Shown here piece by piece: positions 1 through 11,067 of a stretch of 64,000 bases of DNA (positions are counted from its first letter, which is position 1; each line of letters opens with the position of its first letter). The notes beneath the pieces were generated by a model. That model was not told the origin of the DNA. It saw only the letters and a list, made by a program, of their open reading frames with translations, and did not search any database. A program made the position numbers and the translations under genes. This DNA is from Cornus controversa. Taxonomy: Eukaryota > Streptophyta > Magnoliopsida > Cornales > Cornaceae. Location: the NCBI GenBank assembly GCA_026545225.1, contig CM048851.1, forward strand, positions 33,603,956 through 33,667,955, given 5' to 3'.

Positions 1-2510
1 GGTTAACTTGGATTATTTCCTAATGACCCTACTTATTGGGACGGTTTTGCGGCTATCAAAAAATTTCAAGCGCAATATGAAAATTTCAGTCTAATTTTCT
101 CACTTCCTCCCTCTTTCTTTTTCAATCAAACCCTAGCCCTTTCTTAGTTCCACCCCCTCTGGTTTGAAGCCCACCAGCCCTAACCATAGGGCTTCCCTCT
201 CACTCAATTCCCCCAGGTAATCTCTAATTTCTCTAATTTTATCCCTTTTGTACTAGTTAGTAATCGTTACCTCTCACTCCTACCTAAGGCTTCCCTCTTG
301 CGACGACCGTCTGATAACCTCTAGCTACGTCCTTTAGGAGTTCGCTCCCCACCGTCGTGCCTTCAACGAAGCCAACACTAGTCTCCAAACCAAGTCTGGT
401 CAGGTACACCCTTTCTCTATCTCTAAGTCTAGGGTTCATCGATTTCAACTCATAATATCCTAACAATCGTTTCTTGGGTTCATAGGTTTTTTTTCCAGTC
501 ATCAGCGGTTTCGATTGATGCTAGGTTCCGAATTTATGTTGTTTTTAAGGTAATATTTTTCTCTCGTATTTGTATTTGTGTATCAATTTCTTAATTTTTA
601 TTTTCCCCTTTTTATTTGTATATCTTTCTATTTATATATATATATATATATATATTTGTTGATTTTATTTATTTTCGGTGAAAAGGGGGCCTACAGGATT
701 TGATTCTGAACAACTAACCTCCTTTTTTTTTTTCTTTTACTATAAGGTTGATCTACTGAATAACAGTTTTGGTTTGATGGGGCTTTCAATTGCAAGGAAG
801 AGGACGACTTGAATGTTGCTTTGAGAAGGTCTGTACCTATATTATGCATATGTAATTCTAAAATATTGCTTTGAATCTTAACGATAGGAGTTGGGTGCCT
901 TGTGAATTTGTTGTCCTGCTATGTTATATAGTATATTTGCTATGTGTGAGAATATCAAGCCTTGTATAATCAAAATTCCATAATTGTGGTCTCTTCCTTA
1001 AATTGAATTGTGGAGTTGTACTTTCTTCTTTGGTCCTAAGAATGTTCTATTTTTGCTTTGTGAAATTGGATCTATATATATTATGATTGAAATTCATGTG
1101 GCAATTTGATCAAGATTTAGTTTATCCACATGGGTTGCTCCCTTTTGCAAATATGGATGCTTTTAAGGTTCAGATTTTATAAATTGAATTGGTTGTTTTG
1201 GCCACACAAACTTATAATTTAATGGTATTCAAGTAGAGAAGGTATTGTTGTTGTTATCGATACCTTCCAGCTGTAATATGGTACATGAACTCTAATATAT
1301 ATATAATTCTCTTGATGTTCCTTCAGTTTTGAAATTAATCTCCGAATGGGTTGTTGTATCTTCCAATGCTTAATTATTATATTTATGGTTTCAGATCACC
1401 CATCAACTGCTGAGCGCAGTTGAATGAGGATATATATATATATGTATGTTTCTCTATTATTATATATGTTTGTTAATTTGTGCCTGAGTTTTATATTTCC
1501 TCTTCTTTTTTTGGGTACAATATATATATATATATTTCTTACTGTACTATTTCTAGCTACTGCTATTACTACTACTTTCATTTTGTTTTATAAGAAAATT
1601 CAACAATGAATCTTCTAAAAATATCTTAATTTATAAGTGTCAGAAAAAAAAATTAGTTTAATGTTAGTACACTTATCAAAACAATAGAAAAACAAATTTG
1701 ATGGTAGCAGTTGAGACTTAGCATAATGATCATGATAACATGTAATCAATAACATGATAGCCAAGCACGATTTATCCAGGACAATGTAATCAATAACATA
1801 TCTTGAGAAAGAGGACATTTTTTCTCAGTATGTATACTAGTATAGATATTCCTAGTAGTAGTAATTTCTCATGACTACATATAACCATGCCAAATATCTG
1901 ATTTGGTCATTTGAGACACAAAAATATTAATGTTAATTTGTTTCCTCCAAAACCAAAGTTCATAGATAAATGAATATTATGGACTCTGGTTTGGTCACTA
2001 CTTGAATGCTCTCAATATTATCTACTATATGTAGGCATGGAAAATCTGACCTCGAGCTCCGGAGTTGTGTGTAAATTTTCCTCATTCAATATTCTACTTA
2101 CATTACCAAAATTTTCCTCATTCTTTTTGAGATCTCTTTGGGTTCTTGAGTGATAATTTGTGCAATTGTTCATTAATTATACCTTTTAAACAAATTCTTT
2201 GCTTTCCAAGTTGCCTTTTGTATTTTTTTACATATTTTGTTAGGATGATTCCTTTTTCTTCCATTATTCTCTTTACCTACTTTTCTTTTTGATACATAGC
2301 TGTTCCTTAATTTAAGAGCTCTTATTTGTTATGCTATGAGAAAAGGCTCTCTCTTAGTTTATAGTGTTACTGATTTCTATGATCTTATTAAACTGCCAAT
2401 AGAGTTTGTGCATTGATGAGAGAATATATAAGCCAGATATATATGTATGTACGTGTGCGTGTGCAAATATGTGGTCTTATTCACCTTTTGTTTCTTTCTT
2501 GATGGGCCAG
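1..2510. other. No supported gene; AT-rich intergenic
   Basis: I see no coding region of recognisable family. The first 500 bases are C/T-rich and contain an aaaccctagccc motif near 128, which resembles the telo-box often found in plant 5' leaders. This could be a decayed promoter or leader, but no ORF follows it. Short (TA)n tracts lie near 634-656, 1430-1442 and 1520-1536. Long introns or leaders of an unrecognised gene cannot be excluded. Confidence 0.5.
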
Positions 2511-2975
2511 AAATCTATTACATCTCTTGGTCGTGGTATCCTTGCAATTGATAATTCAAATGCTACATGTGGGAAGAGGTTAGAATCTATTGGTCTGGAC
2601 AATACAGAAGCCAACTGACAAGCATATAGACAACTTTTGTTGACCACTCTTGGCCTGGGTGAATATATTTCTGGTGCCATTCTCTTTGAGGAGACTCTCT
2701 ATAAGCAAGGTGCTCGTTTTGCAAAGTGGTAAGCTATTTGTCATTTTTTGCATACTTCTGTCTATTAGTGTTTATGTGAGACTTTCTGATTTTAAGCATG
2801 GTAATTTAATTTATGCGGAAAAGGAAATATCATAGCATAGTTTTTACCACTTTGCTTGTGTTTGAAATAAAATTCTAGGCGCACAGTTGTGAGCATTCCT
2901 TGTGGTCCTTTTGCTTTAGCTGTGAAAGAAGCTACATGGGGACTTGCACGTTATGCTGCTATTTCTCGGGCATGA
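2511..2975 (+). pseudogene. Plastid-type fructose-bisphosphate aldolase pseudogene fragment
   Basis: Class I aldolase cleaves fructose-1,6-bisphosphate in the Calvin cycle and glycolysis. The reading after the AG at 2509-2510 gives KSITSLGRGILAIDNSNATC, then GKRLESIGLDNTEAN, which match the conserved N-terminal part of chloroplast aldolases. An in-frame TGA (2616-2618) sits where the family has Arg before QAY, consistent with CGA to TGA. The frame continues through GLGEYISGAILFEETLY and then jumps directly to KQGARFAKW. From family knowledge, roughly 40-45 residues between these blocks are missing. An intact GT-AG intron (2729-2878) joins TG|G to restore the Trp codon, and the next exon reads RTVVSIPCGPFALAVKEAT then WGLARYAAISR before TGA. 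The Schiff-base Lys region and the C-terminus are absent. This is a non-functional partial copy; because it keeps an intron, it derives from genomic DNA rather than mRNA. Confidence 0.85.
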
Positions 2976-4860
2976 CTTCATCTTCTAAAATATGTCCTTT
3001 ACTGGAAATACTAAAACTTGTCTAGTGAAGTAAGAGAGAGAGAATATTTAGTACTAAATTGTCCTCTCAAGTACTTTGGTCATCCAATGCTTGCTGATTA
3101 AGTTTTTTATGTGTCAAAAGGAAAACACCGATGATAACTTCTGGTCTAAGTTTCCAATACAAGTGTGTTTTGGGGGAAATTTTGAAATAATGCACTTGTA
3201 ATCATTAGTTCTCGTATGGTAGATTCACAATTAATTGTTTGGAGAATTTGGTGGGTCATAGTTGAGGGGATTAACGTAGAAAGTGTGCTGAGTAGTTATT
3301 TCTTATTTGCACTTGCCTATGAAAATTCAACTCTTACTGTCCCCTGTTTTGACTTTGGATTTAATTATTTTTTCAAAAATTTCAAGAAAAATGTAGCAAA
3401 ATATATTTGTTTCACCTGTTTCATAAATCATCATATGACATTGTATCGATTATGTTGATAGGTGGATAGTACAAAAAAACTTGATTTTATCCAAGATTCC
3501 AAACTAGCTACCATGATTACTATAATAAATTCAAAAGCATGGGCCGAGGGGGACATAAATGAATTGCCATTTTTGATAAGACAAAATAAAAAAAATTTCC
3601 TAATAATTTTTGTTTCTTTCTTATTTTTAAATTTGTTAATTTTGTCATATAGATTCATTTGCAGCCCACTTAAACAGAGGAATTTACACTAGAATTGTCC
3701 TAATGAAAAATAGACTTGTAATTTCTATTCAACAAATGAGGCATTCGCTACCAATGACTTAAAAAAATTGTACTTAATTTCTTGAGATCCTATAAACAAT
3801 CCTCCACCTTCAATAAGAATGTACTTGCTTTCTCGAATTGCTAGGAGGAATACATAGACTTGCTTATTTCCTCTTTTCAAGGTCACAAAAATGAACTTGC
3901 ACTTGTCTTAGTGTAATGGTTTTGGATTTGGTTGGTCACTCTAGATATCGATCAATTAATTACAAAACTGATGGAATATTAAACTTGGGCAAAAATTTAA
4001 TAATCTAGTTTTGTGCGGTTAATAGTGGTCATCTTGACTGAGCCAGTCATCACTAATAGAAATTTACTATCTTAATTCTTAAAGTTGAATTTTAGTAATC
4101 AAAATTTTTGAAAAAACAAAAATGGATTTTTTTTTCCAACTCATATGAAAAAACAAAATGCATAATGCACAAGGATGGTTTCCTTGTTTATCCATTAGTT
4201 TGGGGATAATAATCTTTTCATAATTTCTTTTGTTGTTTAGTTGTCTATAGTCGGGATGTCAATATGATTGCCATTTTTTTTTTGGGTTTAAAGTATTGAT
4301 ATGATTGCTTTGACCATATGATTACGGTAATAACTATCTTGTAGAGAATTTTTAAGGGCTCGTATAATAGTAGCTGCGGGACTGCCCAATAGAAACTGTT
4401 GGTAGATTCAATGTGAAACAACTTAAATTTTTTAGTGAAATTCATTATCTTGTATTGTTTTTGTTGGTCCAAGTCAATATTAAGGATATGTTAATTAATT
4501 TTGTCCGGTATTTACAACATCTCTTGCATTCCAATTGCGACTTCGAAGCATTTTATGTCTCTATAGATGACATTTTATCTACTCTATATAGAGAGAGCAT
4601 TTTCTGTCTTGAATATTGTGAAAAATTGACTACGAAATTTGGATAGGAAATCATTAAATGAATGATAGTTAAATTTTATATGTTGAAAAGGAGATATTTA
4701 GTAGCATTGATAATGAAGCTATCATACAACATTTTGAAAATACGAAAACTTATTGAGTACACTTATAAATGTACTCACTCAAAATATTAGCTTGGTCCTA
4801 CAATCAGCACTTACAAGAACACGCACAGGTAAACGAGAAAGCTAAAAGGAATTATGTAAG
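2976..4860. other. AT-rich intergenic, nothing recognised
   Basis: I see no coding or RNA gene here. The ORFs in this stretch are short, overlap on both strands and match no family I recognise. No terminal repeats or clear tandem structure were found by eye. Confidence 0.5.
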
Positions 4861-5018
4861 TTAATTATGACATTGTTTTAATCATTAATGTTACTAATTC
4901 TTGTTTTAGGGTTTACTAATTCTTGTGTTAACACAATGTATTTAAATCACCTTACAAATAACTTAACACCCAAGCATTTAAATTAAAATAAATAAACTCA
5001 AAATTACGGGGTATTTCA
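4860..5018 (-). repeat. 3' LTR remnant of a chromovirus
   Basis: Read on the minus strand, sequence from 5018 begins TGAAATACCCCG. This is close to the TGTAATACCCCG start of the two solo LTRs at 32355 and 45779. A purine-rich tract (ACGGGGGAAGAA on the minus strand, about 5019-5030) precedes it, as expected for a polypurine tract. The LTR cannot be followed far and its distal end is not visible, so the lower coordinate is only a guess. Confidence 0.45.
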
Positions 5019-5030
5019 TTCTTCCCCCGT

Positions 5031-6763
5031 AAAAAGAGGAATTTCGTCCTTGGAATTCACCCCATACTTGAAAGAAAAATCTCTGGATACTTTGTTTTTA
5101 TTTCATCATATCCCTTTCCCAAGTGGACTCCGCCTCATTGTGGTGGCTCCACTGAACTCGAACTAGATGAATGGTCTTAGAACGAAGAACTTAGTTCTTA
5201 CGGTCAAGAATACAGTAACGCTGCTCCATATATGTTGCATTTGGCTGCAACTCAATCTCTCCAACCTCAATGTGTTGGTAAGTATCTTCATCTCTAAGGA
5301 ATTTCTGTAACATAGAGATATGAAAGACATTGTGCACCATGTGCATCATTTCTGGTAACGCCAATCTATACGCTACCGCCCCAACCCTGTTGATAATCAT
5401 AAAAAGACCTACAAAATGAGGTGTCAACTTTTCCTTTCTCCCAAACTGCATTACTCCCTTTATGGGAGAAACCTTGAGCAGAACCTGATCCCCCACCTTG
5501 AACTCTACTCGAGTTTTTCGATCTGCATAACTCTTCTGTCTACTCTGCTCAGTCCATATATGGTCTATAATAATAGTAACTTTCTCTGATGTGTCCTGAA
5601 TGAACTCAGGACCCAAGAATTTATTCTCTCCAACCTCCAACCAGCATACTGGTGACCTACATAGGTGCCCGTACAAAGCCTCGAATGGTGCCATACCAAT
5701 AGTTTTTTGATAACTATTGTTATAAGCAAACTCAACGAATAACAAATAGCTCTCCCAATTACCCTTGAAATTGAGTACACATGCTCATAACATATCCTCC
5801 AGAATATGATTAACCATCTCCGTTTGACCATCGATCTAAAGGTGATAGGCTACACAGAGATGTAGAGTTGTACCCATAGCCTGCTGGAAGCTCTCGCAAA
5901 ACCCTGAAAGAAAATTCAAATCCTTGTCCGATACAATATATAAAGACACGCCGTGAAGCTTCATTATCTCTACAATGTATAGCTTCGCATATTGCTCAGA
6001 GGTGTAACTCAAGCAAACTGGCAAAAAATGGGCTAATTTTGTCAACCTGTCCACTATCACCCAAATATCATCATGATTTCACTATGAGGTGAAAAGTCCC
6101 ACAATGAAATCTATAGAGATGCTCTCCCACTTCCACTCCGGTATAGGTAGTGGCTACAAAGATCCCGACAGTCTCTGGTGATCAATCTTGATCGTTTGAC
6201 ATGTGCTACACATAGAGACAAATATGACAATGTCCTTCTTCATACATGCCCACCAAAACTGGCATTTCACGTCTTGATACATCTTATCCCCTCTTGGGTG
6301 TACCAAAAACTGAGAACTGTGGGCATCACTCATCACTGCCCTTCTCAAGTCGTCATTGGGAGGAACCATTAATCCCCCTTTGTACCTCAATCCTCTATCT
6401 GTACCTACTGTATAGAATGGTACTTCTTCAGATTTTAGCTCAGCCACTTTCTCTATGCATTGCGAGTCAGTAAGCTGATCTGTAATTACCTTCTGAATGA
6501 TAGAAGGTATAACCACTACACATACTAGAAATGCATCAGCTAAGGCATCAACGCTACTCAAGTCATTCCACTCTGCTTCGAATAGGGCAAAAAGACTAGT
6601 GTAGGGTCGACAACTAAGTGCATCAGTTACTATATTCACTTTTCTTGGGTGGTACTAGATGAAAAAATGATAATCTTTCACGAACTCCAACCACCTGCGC
6701 TGTCTCATATTCAGCTATTTCTGTGAGAATAAATATTTCAAATTCTTGTGGTCGCTGAATAAT
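5031..6763 (-). pseudogene. Ty3/gypsy chromovirus pol remnant (RNase H, integrase, chromodomain)
   Basis: The order on the minus strand is RNase H end, integrase, chromodomain. The RNase H end (about 6763-6610) reads DHKNLKYLFSQK, LNMRQRRWLEFVKDY and NIVTDALSCR. The integrase zinc finger follows (about 6370-6160, with His residues in SDAHSSQFLVHP and a CSTC motif), then core fragments (MIVDRLTKLAHFLPV, 6060-5836; AYNNSYQKTIGMAPFEALYG, about 5745-5650). The C-terminal region contains FKVGDQVLLKVSP and VFHISMLQKF, and a chromodomain-like tail (about 5190-5080) contains LVRVQWSHHNEAESTWERD. The gene is broken by several stops and frame changes, and reverse transcriptase is absent because the Athila-like LTR begins at 6764. 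The chromodomain tail and the TG(T/A)AATACCCCG LTR point to the Tekay/Del lineage (inference). Confidence 0.85.
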
Positions 6764-8262
6764 TGATCGGCATTGAATGTTACGTATTATCTGCCTCTTA
6801 TCTTGTATATTTTATTCTCTTAATGATAGATTATTTTGTGATTTTACTTCGTTTTAGTGTTTTCTATATTTTCAGGGCCTTAATGATTATTTCAGTTAAA
6901 ATCATGATTTGGATTTTTAAAGATGACATGCAAGAAGGTTAGATGAAGCCTACATCAAATGGATTCCTTCAACTCCATAATTTAACTCAAATCAGCCCAA
7001 GGAAGAGGTCCAAGAGAATTACAGCTGCTTAAGAAGGCTACGGGCCTGAAGCCCAATTCTACATTTAATACAGTTTTAATCCCGTTTTAGAAAATGGACC
7101 AGAAGTGTTATTTTCGAGTCTCAAATCAACTTAATTTAAATTTAAGTTGAACGAAATTCGATTCTGCACACTTTTGTATTTCACAAAAATTCCATGAATT
7201 GGACTTCTAGTGAGTCAAAAGTTGGGCCGAACGTCAGTAGAAAAAACTCACCTGATTAGTGCAGCGGAAAAACCTAATTAATTCCTAATTGGATTAGGAC
7301 TTTGGTGTATTCTCTTGGTGCATAAAGTGGTGAATTGAAGGTTGTTTAGGGGGAGTTGGAGAGTCTTACAGAGCCTTTGGACAGAATTGAAGACATACTT
7401 TGCAGAGTGTTGGAGTAGAGAATCATTGGAGAACGAAATCTTACACATAATTCATGAAGATGATGCCTTCTTCCTCAACCGTTGAAGCTTCTTCTTCTAC
7501 CATGAGCGGCTAGTTCATCCACTAGGATTTTGATGTAACCCTAACTAAGCATCAATGGTTTGATTGTTTTAATTATTGGGGACCTTTATATACATGCATA
7601 GATTGTGTAATTTAGAGGATTCTTATTATAGAATTAAGCAATATAAGGCTTGTAAATTCAGTTTCAATGATTTCTTATCTTGTCTAAGATATTTAGTTAT
7701 TATTATTGAACTCAGTCTCTCTTATTTTCTGTGATCATGAGAGAGTTTATTACACAATGGTAATCACTGAATATATCATTAAACGCTTTGATGGCGTATG
7801 CCTAGAGAAGATGAACCATACTGCACCCTAGAGTAGAGTAGTTAGGCAGATGGCCCATGCCAATCGAAGATAGTCCATGACTTAACCTTAATCATATGTT
7901 ATCTTCTTGACAGATGAAGGTGAGCTTGTAGCCACCGACACCACTTATGCATTATATAATTTCCCATAATTAATTCAATTGACCATTGATTGTAGAGTTA
8001 GTGGTGAAGTCAATTACTCTAGATTTATCTCATATTATCCACACTCTCTATTTCCTTTGTTTTAAATTTTTTTAATTAGTTTAAATATTAAAATCAGAAT
8101 TCTTTTCTTTCTAAATTTAATTAGAATTAATTATGTATTCCAACTCATTCATACCATAATCCCTGAGGTTCGACACCCCTTTCGATAGCCCTATTCTACA
8201 AGAAATTCGTTCTATTGCGAAGTGTAGTAATTTTAATTGATACACTCACAACACACACATCA
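6764..8262 (+). repeat. Athila-like LTR, copy 1
   Basis: About 1.5 kb, beginning TGATCGGCATTGAATG and ending ACACACATCA just before a primer-binding site. It aligns by eye along its length with 9539-11067: shared blocks are the TGAT...GAATGTT start, the AAGCATCAATGGT block (about 7547 and 10427), TCGACAC and the AGCCCTAT/TTCG/CTATTGCGA block near the 3' end. The left junction cuts a chromovirus RNase H coding sequence. No matching 5 bp duplication was found at the far end of copy 2. Confidence 0.7.
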
Positions 8263-8267
8263 ATTTT

Positions 8268-8284
8268 TTGCGCCGTTGCCAGGG
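8268..8284 (+). promoter_or_regulatory. Primer-binding site, tRNA-Asp type
   Basis: The bases TTGCGCCGTTGCCAGGG match the tRNA-Asp complement TGGCGCCGTTGCCGGGG with two mismatches. It lies six bases after the LTR end. This site type is common in Athila-lineage Ty3 elements. Confidence 0.75.
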
Positions 8285-8407
8285 ATTATCTATTTGTTTG
8301 ATTGGATTTTACAGAATTAATTTTAATTGGATTTTTAGTTTAGGAAATTTTTATATATGTTTTTTAATTTAGTTTTTGTTTTCTTTTCAGGTACTTTTTG
8401 TTAATAT

Positions 8408-9538
8408 ATGAAAGGTCATCGTTCTGTGGCTGATCCTTTGATACCTCTTGATCCTGAGCCTAAACGTACTCTTAGACAACAGAGGAACATTCCTGTTGAT
8501 ACTATTGTGCAAGAGGAAGAATTCATTGAAGACATGGCAGAAGATAGGAATAACAACCTTGTTCCTAATGCTGTTGGAGAAAGAGCTAGATTGCTTAAGG
8601 ACTATTATATTCCTGAGACATACGCTTCACCAGTCGGTTTTCAACTGTCCAATGTCATAGTACAGAATTATGAGATCAAGTCCAGCATTATTCAGATGCT
8701 ACCATCTTATTTTGGGCTGACTCAAGAGGACCCTTACAGGCATCTAGATGAATTCATTGAAATGTGCTCAACTACTAAAATTCATAACTTCTCTGAAGAT
8801 GCTTTCAGAATGAGACTTTTTCCATTCTCCTTAAAAGATAAAGCAAAGTATTGGTTCAATTCTCTACCGGCAGGTTCTATCACGACTTGGACTCAAATGT
8901 AACATGAGTTTCTCAAGAAGTATTTTTTGATAGGGAAGACCAATCAGTTCAGATGTGCTATCACTAGTTTCTCCCAATATGAAGGGGAACAATTTTATGA
9001 GACATGAGAAAGATTCAAGGACCTTCTTAGAAAATGTCCTCATCATTAAGTTCCTAAGTGGCAACTAGTGCAGAGTTTTCATGAAAGACTGACAGAAGCC
9101 AACAGACAGATGGTTGATGCATCTTGTGGAGGTACTTTTATGTTGAAGAGTGAAGAAGATGCATGGACCTTATTTGAAAATCTTAGTGACAACTTTCTAC
9201 AACATGTATCCTCTACTCGTTCTAGCAGACCTGCCACTAAAAGGAAGACTGGTGGAATTTTTGAGGTTGGTGCTTCAGAAGATATACCAACTGACATTGA
9301 TTTAATTGCATAGAAGGTAGCTGCAATTATGGCTACCAATCAAGCTCCTTCTACTTCAAATTCTTCATTGCTAGTCCCTTGTGAATTTTGCTCCAATCCT
9401 ATGCATAATGTGAATAATTGTCCTTTAATTGGACAATTTTATGATGTTAAACATGAGCAAGTCCAAGCAGCGTTCACTGGACCAATGAATCCTCCATGAG
9501 GTAATACTTACAATCCTACATGGAGGAATCATCCTGAG
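8408..9538 (+). pseudogene. Athila-like gag pseudogene
   Basis: Gag would form the nucleocapsid of a Ty3 element. The open part from ATG 8408 contains IIQMLPSYFGLTQEDPYRHL, FRMRLFPFSLKDKAKYWFNS and LPAGSITTWTQM, the signature of plant retrotransposon gag. The frame then continues through stops where the family has sense codons (TAA 8900-8902 after TQM, TGA 9005-9007 where Trp is expected in ERFKDLL context, TAG 9311-9313). Downstream, a CX2CX4HX4C zinc knuckle reads CEFCSNPMHNVNNC (about 9379-9420). Gag ends abruptly at the start of LTR copy 2, so protease and pol are missing. Several of the stops fit C-to-T or G-to-A change, as in a silenced, methylated element. Confidence 0.85.
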
Positions 9539-11067
9539 TGATAAGCACAGAATGTTGTGCATTCGATCCTTCTAATTTACATATGTTAATCCTTTAATTA
9601 TGTTTATATTAGTATTTTTATAGTTTTATTCTGTTTTTGTCATTTTCAGATCCTTAGATGAAATAGTGGTTAATTCCATGGTTCTTGGGCTTTCAATGAG
9701 GCTTCCATAAGAAGAAGAAATTGCCATTAGTTTGGGCCAAATTCCAATGATGAGTCCATGGATTGGGCCAAGCTATATTGAAGATTTAATGCAAAAGGGG
9801 CCAAAAATCTGAATTGGTTCATTCATTGGGTCAAGTACACGTGCAAGACTAATCTCAAGCCCAAAATTCGTTCAAAATTCTGATCTGCGCACTGTTTGTA
9901 TTTTGACCATAACTTCATGCTCCAAACTCCAATTAAGGCGATTTTTGTGGCTATGGAAAGATAAAAGAGAGTTCTAAATATGTTTAGTTTTGAGAAATCT
10001 CTAATTCTGACGTCTTGGTGGTTGAAAGTGGACAAAACAGTAGGATAAATATTCTGGGCAGATTTTTCTTTGGTTGCTTTGAAAATTTTGTGACAAGTGA
10101 CCAATGAGATGACAAGCAACCACCCCACTCAATTAATTCACCAAAGTGCTATACACATGGAGGGAGATGATCCAATTCTTCTAAAATGGAATACATATGG
10201 AGCTATTTAGGCCATAGGATGAGTTTTAGTGGAAGAAATGGTGGACACTCATATTGCACTAACTTTGGCTATAAATGGAAGGGAATTGAGTAGTGTAGAG
10301 GGGAGAAGTGAGTGGAAATATTCTGCACACATATAGAAATATGAAGTGTTCTTCAACTATGAAGACTTGTAAGTTAGCCATGAGGAGCTAAAACTCTTCC
10401 AAGGGCATTGACGTAGCCCTAGCCAAGCATCAATGGTATGATAATAATATTTTTATTTGGGATTGTTATATGTGTATAATAAGTTGTATAACTTTGAGGA
10501 TTACATTTGTAATTGAAATATAAAGTTATGTTTAATCTTGACTTCATTCTTCTCTTATCTTATAAAGTATGAAAGTTATACAATAATTTTATTAGAACAT
10601 AAATTCATTAGATTTGATAATTCATGCTTAAGGAAGATGAATCGTTCTACACTTTTAATTTCATGTTATGTCTTTTATTTAAGTAGTTAGGTAGACGATT
10701 CATACTAACTAGAGATGAATTATTCTTATCTTTTGATTTATGTATTTTCTTGAAGATATCATGGTGGTATGTGACAAATCCCATGAATCATGATTATACA
10801 TATGTAACTTTCCCAAGTTGAAATACATTCTTCCATTGATGCGAGGCTAGTGGTGAAATCAATACCCTAGTCCCTCTTATATTTATCAATTCAAACTTTA
10901 ACTAGTGCCCTTTATTTTATGTTAAACAAATACCAAAAATATCAACCTCTCTTCAATGAATCAAATGAGACTAATTTAATCACATTCTCTGTGGGATCGA
11001 CACCTTCACAAGAGCCCTATCTTACAAAGATTCGTGCTATTGCGAGTGGTTTATTAAGAATTGGACA
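9539..11067 (+). repeat. Athila-like LTR, copy 2
   Basis: Begins TGATAAGCACAGAATG and ends TTGGACA, and is related to 6764-8262 but clearly diverged. It starts directly at the broken gag. The bases after its end (agaattattttgg) resemble the spacer and first bases before a tRNA-Asp primer site, so this may be the 5' LTR of a second, truncated copy rather than the 3' LTR of the first. ORFs inside it are not coding. Confidence 0.6.

Noticed and set aside
128..140. Telomere-like aaaccctagccc
   Set aside because: Single copy only; at most a telo-box in a promoter, not telomeric DNA.
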